Below are positions 1 through 8,556 of a stretch of DNA of 36,599 nt, piece after piece. The translations under genes and the position numbers were made by a program. The number at the start of each line of letters is the position of its first letter. Within the stretch, counting starts at the first letter, position 1. The notes beneath the pieces were generated by a model. That model did not search any database and had not been told where the DNA came from. It worked only from the letters and a program-made list of their open reading frames with translations. The DNA is from Calditrichia bacterium (GTDB lineage: Bacteria > Calditrichota > Calditrichia > Calditrichales > J004), in the NCBI GenBank assembly GCA_027006055.1, contig JALTKX010000250.1:1-36599 (forward strand). Direction: 5' to 3'.

Positions 1-1262
1 AATTGACGCGAAGCGGTACATATGCTTTTCTCGGTAAACTCCCGGTTGGAGGAAAGATACTTTTTAGGACAAGAACTGCCCGGTCTGCCCTTTTTAATAA
101 GCAGCTCCTTATGCATATCCTTTGTGTTACCCTTCAGGCTGTTAAAGGGCACGCCCAGCGGTGAAATGTTACTCAGATAAAGGTCTTCCTCGCGGGCCCG
201 GGCCAGTTTTTCCCGGGTTTCCCGGTCCACCGTGGTGGCTTCGGGCACAAGCAGAAAGGGACTTCCCCAGCCCACGGAATCGATATCGTAATATTCCGTC
301 AAAAAGCGATGCTCCTCCGCCGTGCCCACTCCGCCCTGGGCCGTGATTCTAAAATTCAGAGGCGCCTCCGGCACCGTTCGGTCCTTGTTGACGAGCGCCT
401 TTTCAAGAATCCTGAAAATATTCTCCCGCAGTTCCGCCCGCTTCTCCTTAAACTCAGCCAGTATCGGCCCCATCAGGTAACCATCCGTGGCAAAGGCGTG
501 CCCGCCGCAGTTCAGTCCGGACTCAATGCGGTACTCGGAAACCCAGATGCCCTTTTTGGCTAAAAACTTACCCTGGATCAGGGCCGAGCGGTAGTCGCTC
601 ACTTTTAAGGCGATCTTCTTTTTGATATATCCCCTGCTGTCGGGAAAGAAATCATCAAACTTTTCGATATAGCTGTACAGACGGGGATTCATACCGGCCG
701 AAAGTACCAGAGAGGACTCCAGCTTGCTGTTGGCGTAACCGCGCAGGGCGGCATGGGCATCGTTATACTCCACGGGCAGCTTTTCATCCTTGATGTAATT
801 ATCCTTATCCAGCTTGGTCATGATATTGACGTCAATGCGACCCATGGAGAGGTTTTCCTTCAGCCAGTCGCTGATTTCATGCAAATTCAGGTATTTCCCG
901 CCAAGGGCCTTAAACTCCTGCTTTACCGAGGCGCTGTCCGGCAACATGTCAAAAAACTCGCGGATTTCATTTCCCTTATCGACGGCGGCTTTTTTCAGTT
1001 CCTCAAACTTCCGTTCGGAAAGGTCGTGGATCAGATTTAAATAGGAGGTAATGCGCTTGGCCCGGAAATCTTCTACCTTTTCCGATATTTTCTGATAGGG
1101 TATGGCATAGCGTTGACAATACATCTCCCGCAATTTTTCCATAAGAATATCGTCAACCAGAGAAATGACCGAGTCTATCCCGTAAGCGGAAACCTTAAGT
1201 GGTGAATCAATGGTAAAACCTATTCCCATGACAGGAATATGAAAAGTATGCGTATCGGACAT
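1..1262 (-). CDS. Large protein of unknown function, 3' end beyond the window
   Basis: An uninterrupted reading frame runs from an ATG at 1262 off the left edge, giving 420 residues without a stop. A GGGGAG ribosome binding site lies just upstream of the ATG. The protein is soluble, with no signal peptide or membrane segment. Recognisable local features are a Gly/Cys patch 'SGLNCGGHAFATDG' near residue 247, a glycine-rich turn 'AQGGVGTAEEHRFL' near residue 305, and a Cys-containing C-terminal part ('SSCPKKYLSSNREF' near 395, then 'CTASRQ' at the edge). The glycine-rich GGVGT stretch recalls flavin or phosphate-binding turns of TIM-barrel enzymes, but that is only a resemblance. The late cysteines could bind a metal or Fe-S cluster. 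I do not recognise the family and assign no function. A 177-bp gap separates it from the phosphoesterase gene on the same strand, so it may be its own transcription unit. Confidence 0.85.
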   Translation of the reverse strand, partial: MSDTHTFHIPVMGIGFTIDSPLKVSAYGIDSVISLVDDILMEKLREMYCQRYAIPYQKISEKVEDFRAKRITSYLNLIHDLSERKFEELKKAAVDKGNEIREFFDMLPDSASVKQEFKALGGKYLNLHEISDWLKENLSMGRIDVNIMTKLDKDNYIKDEKLPVEYNDAHAALRGYANSKLESSLVLSAGMNPRLYSYIEKFDDFFPDSRGYIKKKIALKVSDYRSALIQGKFLAKKGIWVSEYRIESGLNCGGHAFATDGYLMGPILAEFKEKRAELRENIFRILEKALVNKDRTVPEAPLNFRITAQGGVGTAEEHRFLTEYYDIDSVGWGSPFLLVPEATTVDRETREKLARAREEDLYLSNISPLGVPFNSLKGNTKDMHKELLIKKGRPGSSCPKKYLSSNREFTEKSICTASRQ

Positions 1263-1439
1263 TTTTCTCCCCTAAGTAAATAAAAATCCCGGTGTGACAA
1301 GCGTCAAATTTACAGGAAAACACCAATGTACATCAAGTTTAAATAATGCATGGAAGGCTAAAAAGTTATCCGGTGGAATCTGTTACGGTGCAAATGCCAG
1401 CCAAAAAACATCTTTCCCAAACGGGCCGCGGCTATCATC

Positions 1440-2171
1440 TCAGGTATATTGCTCCAGCAGCCACTTTTTTACGGGCAGGCTGCTTTTTTCTATAATCTTA
1501 CAATAGTTGCTTATATCGTAGTTTGTCCGGTTAAGTTCCACGGAAACGTTTTTATTGCGGATTGTGACCATGGCCCACTCGGCATGCTTCAACAACCGCG
1601 GCGGCTTTCCCTGACCGGGGGGATGAACAAAGGGCTGGCCGACGCTTCCGGGGTTTAACAGCCAGCGTCCGTCTAAATTGCGCAGCATCTGGATGTGCGT
1701 GTGTCCCCCGGCCAAAAGGCGCTCCGGGAAGGAGGCAAACAGGTCGCGTAGTTCCCGCCCCGCCGCTTCGGGATAGATATTTTCCACGATGGAACGCGGG
1801 CTGCCGTGATAGCCCAGCATGGCGTCGCCCTCTCTCAGGGGCAGTCTCTGACAATCATCAAAGCTTTCCAAAAAGGAAAAATCCTCCGGCGTAAGACGCT
1901 CCGCGCACCAGTCAATATCCGCCGAAAGCACGGGGGCGATGGCATATTCTTTTTTCATGGCGGGGTGTAAAAGCACGGCGTCGTGATTGCCCTTAACAAA
2001 ACGGGCGTCCAGGGCGCGCAGGGTATCCAGCACTTCGCGGGGTTGCGGCCCTATGGTGGCCACATCGCCCAGACAGATGATATGATCACAGCCAAGGGTG
2101 TTTATTTCACGCAACACCGCCTTCAGGGCCTGGTAGTTGCCATGAATATCCGAAATTACAGCTATCTTCAC
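1440..2171 (-). CDS. Calcineurin-like metallophosphoesterase (YfcE/MJ0936-like)
   Basis: This 243-residue protein carries the full set of metallophosphoesterase motifs. They are 'SDIHGN' at residues 7-12 (Asp and His metal ligands), 'CLGDVATIGP' (GD motif), 'KGNHDAVL' (GNHD motif) and 'GGHTHIQ' (GHxH motif) followed by 'LLNPGSVGQP'. The order and length match the small cytoplasmic phosphodiesterase/phosphatase branch that includes YfcE and MJ0936, dinuclear-metal enzymes usually assayed on artificial phosphodiesters; the physiological substrate is unknown. There is no signal peptide or membrane segment. The gene lies 119 bp downstream of the prephenate dehydratase-DAHP synthase gene on the same strand and could be read through from it. 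The family call is firm, the substrate is not. Confidence 0.92.
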   Translation of the reverse strand: MKIAVISDIHGNYQALKAVLREINTLGCDHIICLGDVATIGPQPREVLDTLRALDARFVKGNHDAVLLHPAMKKEYAIAPVLSADIDWCAERLTPEDFSFLESFDDCQRLPLREGDAMLGYHGSPRSIVENIYPEAAGRELRDLFASFPERLLAGGHTHIQMLRNLDGRWLLNPGSVGQPFVHPPGQGKPPRLLKHAEWAMVTIRNKNVSVELNRTNYDISNYCKIIEKSSLPVKKWLLEQYT

Positions 2172-2290
2172 GAAGAATTCCCAATTATGACGAGGACGCT
2201 TAATCTATCACATCGTACAGGCGCGATGGCCACAAATGCCACACTTTCATCAAAAATTAATAACAACCGGCCCCTAAGGTGATGTTTTGG

Positions 2291-3988
2291 CTACATAAAT
2301 AATTGCATCTTCTTCAGGGCCGCCATAAGCGAGGCAAACTGTTTCTCACTCAGGGCCTGGTCGGCGTCGCTCAGGGCGGAAGGCGGGTTAAAGTGAACCT
2401 CCACCATAATACCGTCGGCCCCAATGGCGGCGGCGGCCCGGGCCACCGGTTCTATCAGCGAGGGGATGCCCGTGGCATGGCTGGGGTCCACAAATACGGG
2501 GAGATGTGTTTTCTCCTTCAAAAAAGGTATGGCGCTTATATCCAGGGTGTTGCGCGTGGCCGTTTCGAAGGTGCGGATGCCCCTTTCGCATAAAATAACC
2601 TGCTCATTCCCCTTGGCCAGAATATATTCCGCCGAAAGCAGCAGTTCCTTTAGGGTGGCCATCATGCCCCGTTTCAGAAAAACCGGTTTCTTGCAACGTC
2701 CCACTTCCTGCAAAAGGACAAAGTTTTGCATATTACGCGCCCCTATTTGCAGGATATCGGAGTAGGAGGCCACCAGTTCCACATCTTCCGGGGCGATCAC
2801 CTCGGTTATCACCGGCATTTTGAACTGCTCTCCCGCTTCCTTAAGCAGGCGCAGCCCCTCCTCGCCCAGGCCCTGAAAACTGTAGGGGCTGGTGCGCGGC
2901 TTAAAGGCGCCCCCGCGCAGAATATGGGCCCGGTTCTCTTTGCTGATCTTGGCCGATTCGATCATCTGATGACGCCCTTCCACGCTGCACGGCCCTGCAA
3001 TGACTGTAAAGGTTCCGCCGCCTATGCGCACATCGCCCACCTCTATCACCGTGGCTTCGGGATGACGTTCCAGACTGTACAACGGGGCGTTTATGTTAAT
3101 TTTTTGAGTTTCTTTTTCCCGGCTGAGGTTAAACAGTTCCCGCGCTTCATAACGGTGATAGGAACCCAAAAGGTGGATAAATCCGGTCATCCCGCGAATC
3201 TCCTCAAAAGCCTTTTTCAGGGGCTCGCTTTCGGAATGGCCGTCGATCTCGGCAAAAAAGTTAAACTTCCACGGTTCGGTTTTGTGCGGCCGGGAAGTAA
3301 GCATGGTCATGTTAAGATTGTATTTTTCAAAAACTCCCAGGCATTTATACAACATGCCGGGTTGATCCAACGTGTTAAAAACGATGGTGGTCTTCCACGG
3401 AGCCAGATCATCCTGTTTGTAGCTGATATTCTCGGAAGAGATCAGAACGAAACGTGTCTGGTTATGGGGATAGTCCTCAATTTGTTCCTTCAGCTTTTCC
3501 AGGCCGTACAGCTCGGCGGCGCGGTCTCCGGCAATGGCGGCGGTGTCCCGCAGTTCCTTTTCGGCGATCATTTTGGCGCTGCCCGCCGTGTCATAGGTAG
3601 GGATGATTTCCGCCAGGGGCAGCCCGCGTAAAAAAACCTCGCACTGGGCAATAGCCGCGGGGTGGGAATAAATTTTGCGTATCTGCTCGGCCTGCACGCC
3701 GGGAAAGACCAGCAGATTGTGATGGATGGGAATGATGATTTCCCTGGTGATGGTCAGACGGTTTTCCACCATCAGATCATACGTATGGGTTATGTTGCCC
3801 ACAATACTGTTATCAATGGGCAAAAGGCCCACGTCAACGCGCCCTTTTTTCATGGCGTCCACCACCTCATAGGAGGTTCGGAAAGGTACGGCCTCGGCCG
3901 CGATTTCCTTAAACAATTCGTTCAGGGCCATTTCCGAATAGGCGCCCTTTTCTCCCTGATAGCCTACTTTCAGACTGCTCTTTTCCAT
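2291..3988 (-). CDS. Bifunctional prephenate dehydratase / DAHP synthase fusion
   Basis: The 565-residue protein joins two enzymes of aromatic amino acid synthesis. Residues about 5-185 form a prephenate dehydratase domain (start 'KVGYQGEKGAYSE', catalytic 'TRF' at 178-180). Residues about 200-275 form an ACT regulatory domain with the phenylalanine-binding 'LTSRPHKTEPW' motif, equivalent to ESRP. Residues about 300-565 form a type I-beta DAHP synthase ('VIAGPCSVEG', 'ILRGGAFKPRTSPYSFQGLG', 'FLKRGMMATLKELL', 'FVDPSHATG'). No chorismate mutase domain is present, so the first and a late step of phenylalanine synthesis share one chain. Through the ACT domain phenylalanine could control both activities; this is inference. 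The start codon overlaps the stop of the upstream ROK kinase by one base (TAATG), so the two are probably translationally coupled. Confidence 0.95.
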   Translation of the reverse strand: MEKSSLKVGYQGEKGAYSEMALNELFKEIAAEAVPFRTSYEVVDAMKKGRVDVGLLPIDNSIVGNITHTYDLMVENRLTITREIIIPIHHNLLVFPGVQAEQIRKIYSHPAAIAQCEVFLRGLPLAEIIPTYDTAGSAKMIAEKELRDTAAIAGDRAAELYGLEKLKEQIEDYPHNQTRFVLISSENISYKQDDLAPWKTTIVFNTLDQPGMLYKCLGVFEKYNLNMTMLTSRPHKTEPWKFNFFAEIDGHSESEPLKKAFEEIRGMTGFIHLLGSYHRYEARELFNLSREKETQKININAPLYSLERHPEATVIEVGDVRIGGGTFTVIAGPCSVEGRHQMIESAKISKENRAHILRGGAFKPRTSPYSFQGLGEEGLRLLKEAGEQFKMPVITEVIAPEDVELVASYSDILQIGARNMQNFVLLQEVGRCKKPVFLKRGMMATLKELLLSAEYILAKGNEQVILCERGIRTFETATRNTLDISAIPFLKEKTHLPVFVDPSHATGIPSLIEPVARAAAAIGADGIMVEVHFNPPSALSDADQALSEKQFASLMAALKKMQLFM

Positions 3989-4965
3989 TACTGTTGTCCT
4001 TTAGCGTTTCCGTTTTCCCTCAGTTCATTCCAGGCCAGGGCCGCGCTGCCCAAAATAGCGGGGTTTTCCTTTAAGCCCGAAGGCAATATTTTTATTTTTC
4101 CCCGAAAGTTGGCCAGCAGATGCCGTTCCATATATTTTTTTGTTTTATCGAAAAAAAGCTTTTCCGCGCGGGCCAGTCCGCCGGTGATGATGTAAGCCTG
4201 GGGGGCGGTCAGCATGGCCACGTTGGCGCAGGAGACCCCCAGCAGACGGGCGGTGTAGTCAAAAGCCTCCAGGGCGATGGGATCGTTCTCCACGGCCAGG
4301 TTAAACAGCATTTCCGCCGTGATATCCCCTGCCGCCATGTCGCGCAGGGGCGAAGGATCGATGCGCTTACCCAGCAGCTCCACCGCCGAACGGACAATGC
4401 CGCTGGCGGACACATAGGTTTCCAGGCAACCGCGATTGCCGCAGGCGCAATGCCGTCCGTGAAAATCGATACAATTATGCCCCAGCTCCCCGGCCAGCCC
4501 GTTACTGCCATACACCAGCTTACCATCAACCACAACGCCACTGCCCAGCCCCGTGCCCAGGGTGATCACAATAAAATGTTCCATGCCCCGCGCCGAACCG
4601 AACAGCATCTCACCGATGGCGCTGGCGTTGGCGTCGTTGGTCAGATAGACCGGCAAATGAAAGATATCCCGCACCAGACCGGCCATGTCGGTTGTTCCCC
4701 AACTCAGATTGGGAGGATTTTCAATATGACCGGTATAAAAGTTGGCATTGGGCGCGCCGATGCCGATACCGGCAATGGTAACGGCGGCGTTTTGCCGCTT
4801 AAACTGTTCCACCAGGCGGTGTATCTCCCCCATCAGCGTGGCGGGACCATTGTCGGATTCCGTGGGCACGGTGGCCTCAAACAACAGGCGCCCGTCGCCA
4901 TCCACCAGGCCGAAGGCCGTATTCGTTCCACCGATATCTATGCCCAAAACGGCAAGCGTATCCAT
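3988..4965 (-). CDS. ROK-family sugar kinase (probable glucokinase)
   Basis: The 325-residue cytoplasmic protein shows the ROK family layout. It has an ATP phosphate-binding 'GIDIGGTN' at residues 8-15, the catalytic Asp in 'TNDANA' (Asp111), a second phosphate loop 'LGTGLGSG', and the sugar/metal segment 'AGELGHN' (Glu160, His163). The zinc-binding cysteine cluster 'CACGNRGC' at 173-180 is diagnostic for ROK proteins. There is no N-terminal helix-turn-helix, so it is a kinase rather than an ROK repressor. Glucose phosphorylation is the commonest activity of this size class, but N-acetylmannosamine, fructose or other sugars cannot be excluded. It is the first gene of a two-gene unit with the aromatic biosynthesis fusion enzyme. 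The pairing of a sugar kinase and DAHP synthase could reflect control over carbon entering erythrose-4-phosphate/PEP metabolism, which is speculative. Confidence 0.93.
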   Translation of the reverse strand: MDTLAVLGIDIGGTNTAFGLVDGDGRLLFEATVPTESDNGPATLMGEIHRLVEQFKRQNAAVTIAGIGIGAPNANFYTGHIENPPNLSWGTTDMAGLVRDIFHLPVYLTNDANASAIGEMLFGSARGMEHFIVITLGTGLGSGVVVDGKLVYGSNGLAGELGHNCIDFHGRHCACGNRGCLETYVSASGIVRSAVELLGKRIDPSPLRDMAAGDITAEMLFNLAVENDPIALEAFDYTARLLGVSCANVAMLTAPQAYIITGGLARAEKLFFDKTKKYMERHLLANFRGKIKILPSGLKENPAILGSAALAWNELRENGNAKGQQ

Positions 4966-5074
4966 AGCGTATCCCTAATTGATTTTTATGATTGCATACA
5001 CAACTCAAACCGAGGCAACCGGATGCTCATGGCCGGATGTAATACAAGGGGGAAAAGTAAGCAAATCACCTGTT

Positions 5075-5488
5075 TTAACCAAAATCATATTTTTCGCGCA
5101 GCAACTGTCGCGTTCTGTGGTGCACGGGCCAGCGGTCCAGTTCCTCCGCCGTGAACCAGCGCGCCTTCAGGGCGTCATCTCCCGCGCGCAGGCGCCCTCC
5201 GCTTACAGTGGCGTCATAATCGATAATCACATAATGCCTGCGCAGCCCGCCTCCGGGTTCTTTTTCGATAAGATCAAAAACATAAACCACTTCCCGGGGG
5301 CTTATTTCCAGTCCCGTCTCCTCGCGTATCTCCCTGCGGAGCGCCTCTTCCAGCCTTTCGCCGCTCCTTACCTTGCCGCCGGGGATAGCCCACCAGCCGC
5401 CGGCGGGCTCGTTTTTTCTGAGCACCAGCAACACTTTGCCTTCCTGAAAAATAACCGCACCGACGCCCACCCGGATTGTCGCATTCAA
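5075..5488 (-). CDS. Nudix hydrolase
   Basis: The 137-residue protein has an intact Nudix box spread over residues about 39-61 ('GGKVRSGE' followed by 'REIREETGLE'). This fits the G-x5-E-x7-RE-x2-EE-x-G pattern that binds Mg and positions the diphosphate. The N-terminal strand 'VGVGAVIFQEGKVLLVLRK' and the 'WWAIPGGK' stretch resemble MutT/ADP-ribose pyrophosphatase-like enzymes that hydrolyse nucleoside diphosphate derivatives. There are no extra domains. The substrate cannot be told from the sequence. It reads away from the SGNH hydrolase gene, with 83 bp between the two starts, so the two promoters share a short region. It is separated from the downstream ROK kinase gene by 109 bp. Confidence 0.93.
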   Translation of the reverse strand: MNATIRVGVGAVIFQEGKVLLVLRKNEPAGGWWAIPGGKVRSGERLEEALRREIREETGLEISPREVVYVFDLIEKEPGGGLRRHYVIIDYDATVSGGRLRAGDDALKARWFTAEELDRWPVHHRTRQLLREKYDFG

Positions 5489-5571
5489 AATTGAATTTTT
5501 CCCCGTTTTCCGTTAAACTGCATGGCCTGATCACTCAACAGCCTATAATATTTAACGGTTTTTTGAAAAAC

Positions 5572-7332
5572 ATGCTAAAAAAAATTTCCTTTACCCTGAT
5601 CACCCTTCTTCTTTTTTATGTTATTCTGCTGGCGCTGGAGGCCGTGCTGGCCTGGAGCGATGTGGGCGTGGAAACGGACCTGTTTGTGGAAGACACCCTG
5701 CATGCGGACTATCTGCGGGTGAACGGCGAGCTGGGCCGTATATTTTTTCCGGGGCAAAAAATCAAACCGCACATGGCCAACGATGTGATCCGCGGGAAAA
5801 AGAGCGATTCCACCCTGCGCATTTTTGTTTTCGGCGGCTCTTCCGCCGCCGGCTGGCCCTACTATTATAACGGTACCTTTGCCCGTATGCTTCACAGGCA
5901 ACTGGAGCGGGCCCTGCCCGCCCGCCAGGTTGAAGTGGTCAATTTCGGCATGCCCGCCGTTAACAGCCGGGCCGTCCGCTGGCTGGTAAAAAAGAGCCTG
6001 CGCTGGCAACCCGACGCCATCCTGGTTTACGCCGGGCACAATGAATATTACGGTTCCCTGGGCGTGGCCAGCTCCATCCGTCTTTCCCCCGTCCTAACGG
6101 ATATTTACCTCAGCCTGAGCGAATGGCGTCTGTTTCAACTGGCGGTACGGTTGCTTAAGGGCGGAGAACAAAAGTCAACCGGCGGGAAGGGGGCAACGCT
6201 AATGCAGCGCATGGTCGGGCGGCAAAAAATCCCCTACGCCTCCTCCCTTTACAAGGCCGGTCTGGATGTTTTTTACGAGAATCTTAAAGCGATCGCCTCG
6301 GAATGCCGCTCGGCTTCCGTGCCGCTTTATGTCAGTGATCTGGCCGCTAATCTCAGCGATCAGCCGCCTTTTATCAGCGACGGGCAATCGCCCTATCCGG
6401 CGGCGGAATGGTATGCAAGGGGCCAAACCCTGCGCGGGCAGGGCCAACACCTCCGGGCGCGCAAGGCCTTTTCCCTGGCACGGGACTATGACCAGCTGCG
6501 TTTTCGCGCGGCGGACAGCCTTAACCGGCTCATCCATGCCCGGGCCGCCGCCCTGAACTACCACGCCGTTTCCGGGGAAAAGGCCGTGGCCCTTTTGGAT
6601 ACAAACGGCTATATTGGCGACAAGGCCATGCTGGATCATCTGCATCCCAACCTGGAAGCCACGCGCAAAATAAGCGGGGCCTTTTACAGGGCGTTGATAT
6701 CAAGCGGACTCATTCATCCCGCGGACACCCTTTTTTCCATTCCCCGGGAAATGCTGGGCATAACCGCCCTGGATGACGCCATCGGCCGGCTGCGCATCAA
6801 CATCCTGAAGGCGGGGTGGCCCTTCCGCCAAACCTCCCGTCTGGATTCCTTCCTGGCGGCCTATAACCCGCTCAGTGTTTTGGATCAACTGGCCTGGGAG
6901 TACTGGAACGGCAAGATGAGCTGGCACGACGCCCACTACAACCTGAGCAAAATGTACAGCTCCCGTGAAAGCTGGCAGGCCGCCGCCGAAGAATACCGGG
7001 CCCTTTTATATGACGTGGCTCTGGACGCCCGGCTGATGGTAAAGCTGGCCGCCGCGCTGTTGCAAACCGGCGGACAAAAGGAAGCCCTCCGTTGGCTGAA
7101 AAAAAGCACGCGCATTCAGGATGGCTTCCGCGCCCGGGCCATGATGGGACTGATTTACACACACCGTCTTGAGTTTAACAAGGCCATTGCACAGTTTGAG
7201 GCGGCGCTGAACTTCCGCCCTGCCGATAAAAGCACGCTTTATAACCTGGCCGGGCTCTACCGGCAGGTGGGGAATATGGAAAAAAGCAGGGAGATTTTAG
7301 AGCGTATGAAGAAAGACGGCAGCGTCAATTAA
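5572..7332 (+). CDS. SGNH/GDSL-type hydrolase with C-terminal TPR-like repeats, membrane-anchored
   Basis: The preferred start is the ATG at 5572 (586 residues), because it places a clean hydrophobic signal/anchor segment at residues 3-27 ('ISFTLITLLLFYVILLALEA'). The frame is open back to 5476, but that extension is polar and would bury the anchor. The SGNH catalytic blocks are visible: 'VFGGSSAAGWPY' with the nucleophile Ser near residue 90, 'YAGHNEYYG' with Asn157, and 'DHLHPN' with Asp355 and His358. From about residue 440 to the end, helical repeats such as 'SRESWQAAAEEYRALLYD' and 'ALNFRPADKSTLYNLAGLYR' match tetratricopeptide repeats. The protein would act outside the inner membrane, perhaps as an esterase or acyl-transferase on an envelope glycan or lipid. 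The substrate is unknown. No strong ribosome binding site is visible at either start. Confidence 0.85.
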   Translation: MLKKISFTLITLLLFYVILLALEAVLAWSDVGVETDLFVEDTLHADYLRVNGELGRIFFPGQKIKPHMANDVIRGKKSDSTLRIFVFGGSSAAGWPYYYNGTFARMLHRQLERALPARQVEVVNFGMPAVNSRAVRWLVKKSLRWQPDAILVYAGHNEYYGSLGVASSIRLSPVLTDIYLSLSEWRLFQLAVRLLKGGEQKSTGGKGATLMQRMVGRQKIPYASSLYKAGLDVFYENLKAIASECRSASVPLYVSDLAANLSDQPPFISDGQSPYPAAEWYARGQTLRGQGQHLRARKAFSLARDYDQLRFRAADSLNRLIHARAAALNYHAVSGEKAVALLDTNGYIGDKAMLDHLHPNLEATRKISGAFYRALISSGLIHPADTLFSIPREMLGITALDDAIGRLRINILKAGWPFRQTSRLDSFLAAYNPLSVLDQLAWEYWNGKMSWHDAHYNLSKMYSSRESWQAAAEEYRALLYDVALDARLMVKLAAALLQTGGQKEALRWLKKSTRIQDGFRARAMMGLIYTHRLEFNKAIAQFEAALNFRPADKSTLYNLAGLYRQVGNMEKSREILERMKKDGSVN

Positions 7333-7470
7333 AATAGGCCGCCCGAACTAACCATCGGAAACTTATTTCACGGGCATGCCCGGCTGATTTTCCTGCGTTA
7401 AAAGGCTATACTCCCTTTCATTTCAAATACCCAAGCTTTGATATTGCTTTGTTTTATCTCTTCCCGATGG

Positions 7471-8052
7471 CTAATTTTTTTTCAATCCGGCGATCACCTT
7501 TTCTATTTCCGGCCGGTATGTGTCCCACAGCTCCCGCCACTCCATCTTAAACCAGGGTGAAAATTTTTCGGGATGGGCGGCAACGCGGGCGTTCAGCTTT
7601 TCCGGCGATATAAAATACCAGTCGGCCACCTCGGTGGCGTTCACATTGGGCGGATCATCGCTGGCGCCGATATAGACCGAACACAATTCATGTTCGGTGC
7701 CCAGATTTTCATAGCGGGCCTTATACTCAAACTTATACAGATAGGTCAGCGGTGTTTTCAGCCCCAACTCTTCATACAGGCGCCGCGCGGCCGCTTCATC
7801 GCCGCTCTCCCCTTTTCGGGGGTGGCTGCAACAACTGTTGGACCATATCAGCGGCCACAGACGCTTATCGCCATGGCGCTGCTGCATCAGTACCTCACCG
7901 GCGCCGTTAAAGATGAATATGGAAAAGGCGCGATGCAGCATACCCTCTCCGTCGTGGGCTTTTTCCTTGGTTTCATAGCCTAATACATTGTCCGCGCTAT
8001 CCACAAGGATAAGCGGTTCATCGTCAAACGAAACTATTCTGGTATTGGACAT
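7471..8052 (-). CDS. idi: Isopentenyl-diphosphate delta-isomerase, type 1
   Basis: This enzyme interconverts IPP and DMAPP, the last step of the pathway encoded by the genes upstream. The family signature 'WSNSCCSHP' carries the catalytic Cys and a metal-binding His. 'TEHELCSVY' carries the catalytic Glu. 'ESGDEAAARRLYEELGL' is the modified Nudix box, and 'VADWYFISPEKL' is also typical. I chose the ATG at 8052 (193 residues) because GGAG lies 7 bases before it; an in-frame ATG at 8070 adds six residues but has only a weak purine-rich stretch. It is the last gene of the mevalonate cluster, about 70 bp after a small unknown gene. A type 1 (Nudix, cofactor-free) enzyme beside a bacterial mevalonate pathway is less usual than the flavin-dependent type 2 isomerase. 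Confidence 0.95.
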   Translation of the reverse strand: MSNTRIVSFDDEPLILVDSADNVLGYETKEKAHDGEGMLHRAFSIFIFNGAGEVLMQQRHGDKRLWPLIWSNSCCSHPRKGESGDEAAARRLYEELGLKTPLTYLYKFEYKARYENLGTEHELCSVYIGASDDPPNVNATEVADWYFISPEKLNARVAAHPEKFSPWFKMEWRELWDTYRPEIEKVIAGLKKN

Positions 8053-8124
8053 GCCTTCTCCGTTACTCATATTTCAATCGCTTCTTTTTCTTCTTGCCAT
8101 GTATCCGTTGCCACCGGCCGGTCA

Positions 8125-8529
8125 TTATCCCTCTTCTTCGTCAGCCTCGTCACCAAAACGGCTCAGCATATCCAGCAACAGGCGCAGTAAAAAAACATAG
8201 TCATCGCGGATGCGGGCAAACACGGCCTCTACATCCTTCTTCTTCCCCCGCATGTCCGCGGCCAGTTCCTTCAGGCGCTTGTAGGTTGGCGCATTGTACA
8301 GTTTCAGTTCAAAGCCGCGGCTTATTATGCCCGAAGCCTCTTTTTCCCGTACCGAATATTCCTCTTTCAGAAAGCGGCTCAGCAAAGCCAGCGTATCCTT
8401 AAAAACCGTATCGAAATAGTCCAGCGTCTGCCGACGAATCTCTTCCGTCTCCGGTTCGGTCAGGAAAAAATGAATCCTTTGCAGCTCTTTTTTAACCGTT
8501 TCCAGGTCATCCTTCAAATAATCCAGCAC
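8125..8529 (-). CDS. Small helical protein of unknown function in the mevalonate cluster
   Basis: The 134-residue protein starts with GTG at 8529, preceded by a GGGGAC stretch, only 27 bp after the HMG-CoA reductase-mevalonate kinase stop. It is therefore almost certainly co-transcribed with the pathway. It is rich in charged and hydrophobic heptads ('LETVKKELQRIHFFL', 'FKDTLALLSRFLKEEY', 'DDYVFLLRLLLDMLSRF') and ends in an acidic tail 'DEADEEEG', so it should be all-helical and soluble. The pattern 'FxxxFKxxLxxxxxFLKEE' faintly recalls HI0074-type nucleotidyltransferase partner proteins, which share a fold with HEPN proteins. However, the conserved Arg-Asn-x3-His motif of that family is not seen and there is no nucleotidyltransferase nearby. 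I assign no function. Confidence 0.75.
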   Translation of the reverse strand: MLDYLKDDLETVKKELQRIHFFLTEPETEEIRRQTLDYFDTVFKDTLALLSRFLKEEYSVREKEASGIISRGFELKLYNAPTYKRLKELAADMRGKKKDVEAVFARIRDDYVFLLRLLLDMLSRFGDEADEEEG

Positions 8530-8556
8530 CCGTTATGTCCCCTGCTGTTGTTATGT

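Noticed and set aside
4120-5154. Long plus-strand open frame opposite the ROK kinase gene
   Set aside because: It overlaps the kinase antisense over its whole length; the kinase motifs are unambiguous.
7371-7382. Perfect 12-bp palindrome CGGGCATGCCCG after the SGNH gene
   Set aside because: It lies between convergent genes, has no loop or T run and no promoter nearby, so neither an operator nor a terminator is supported.
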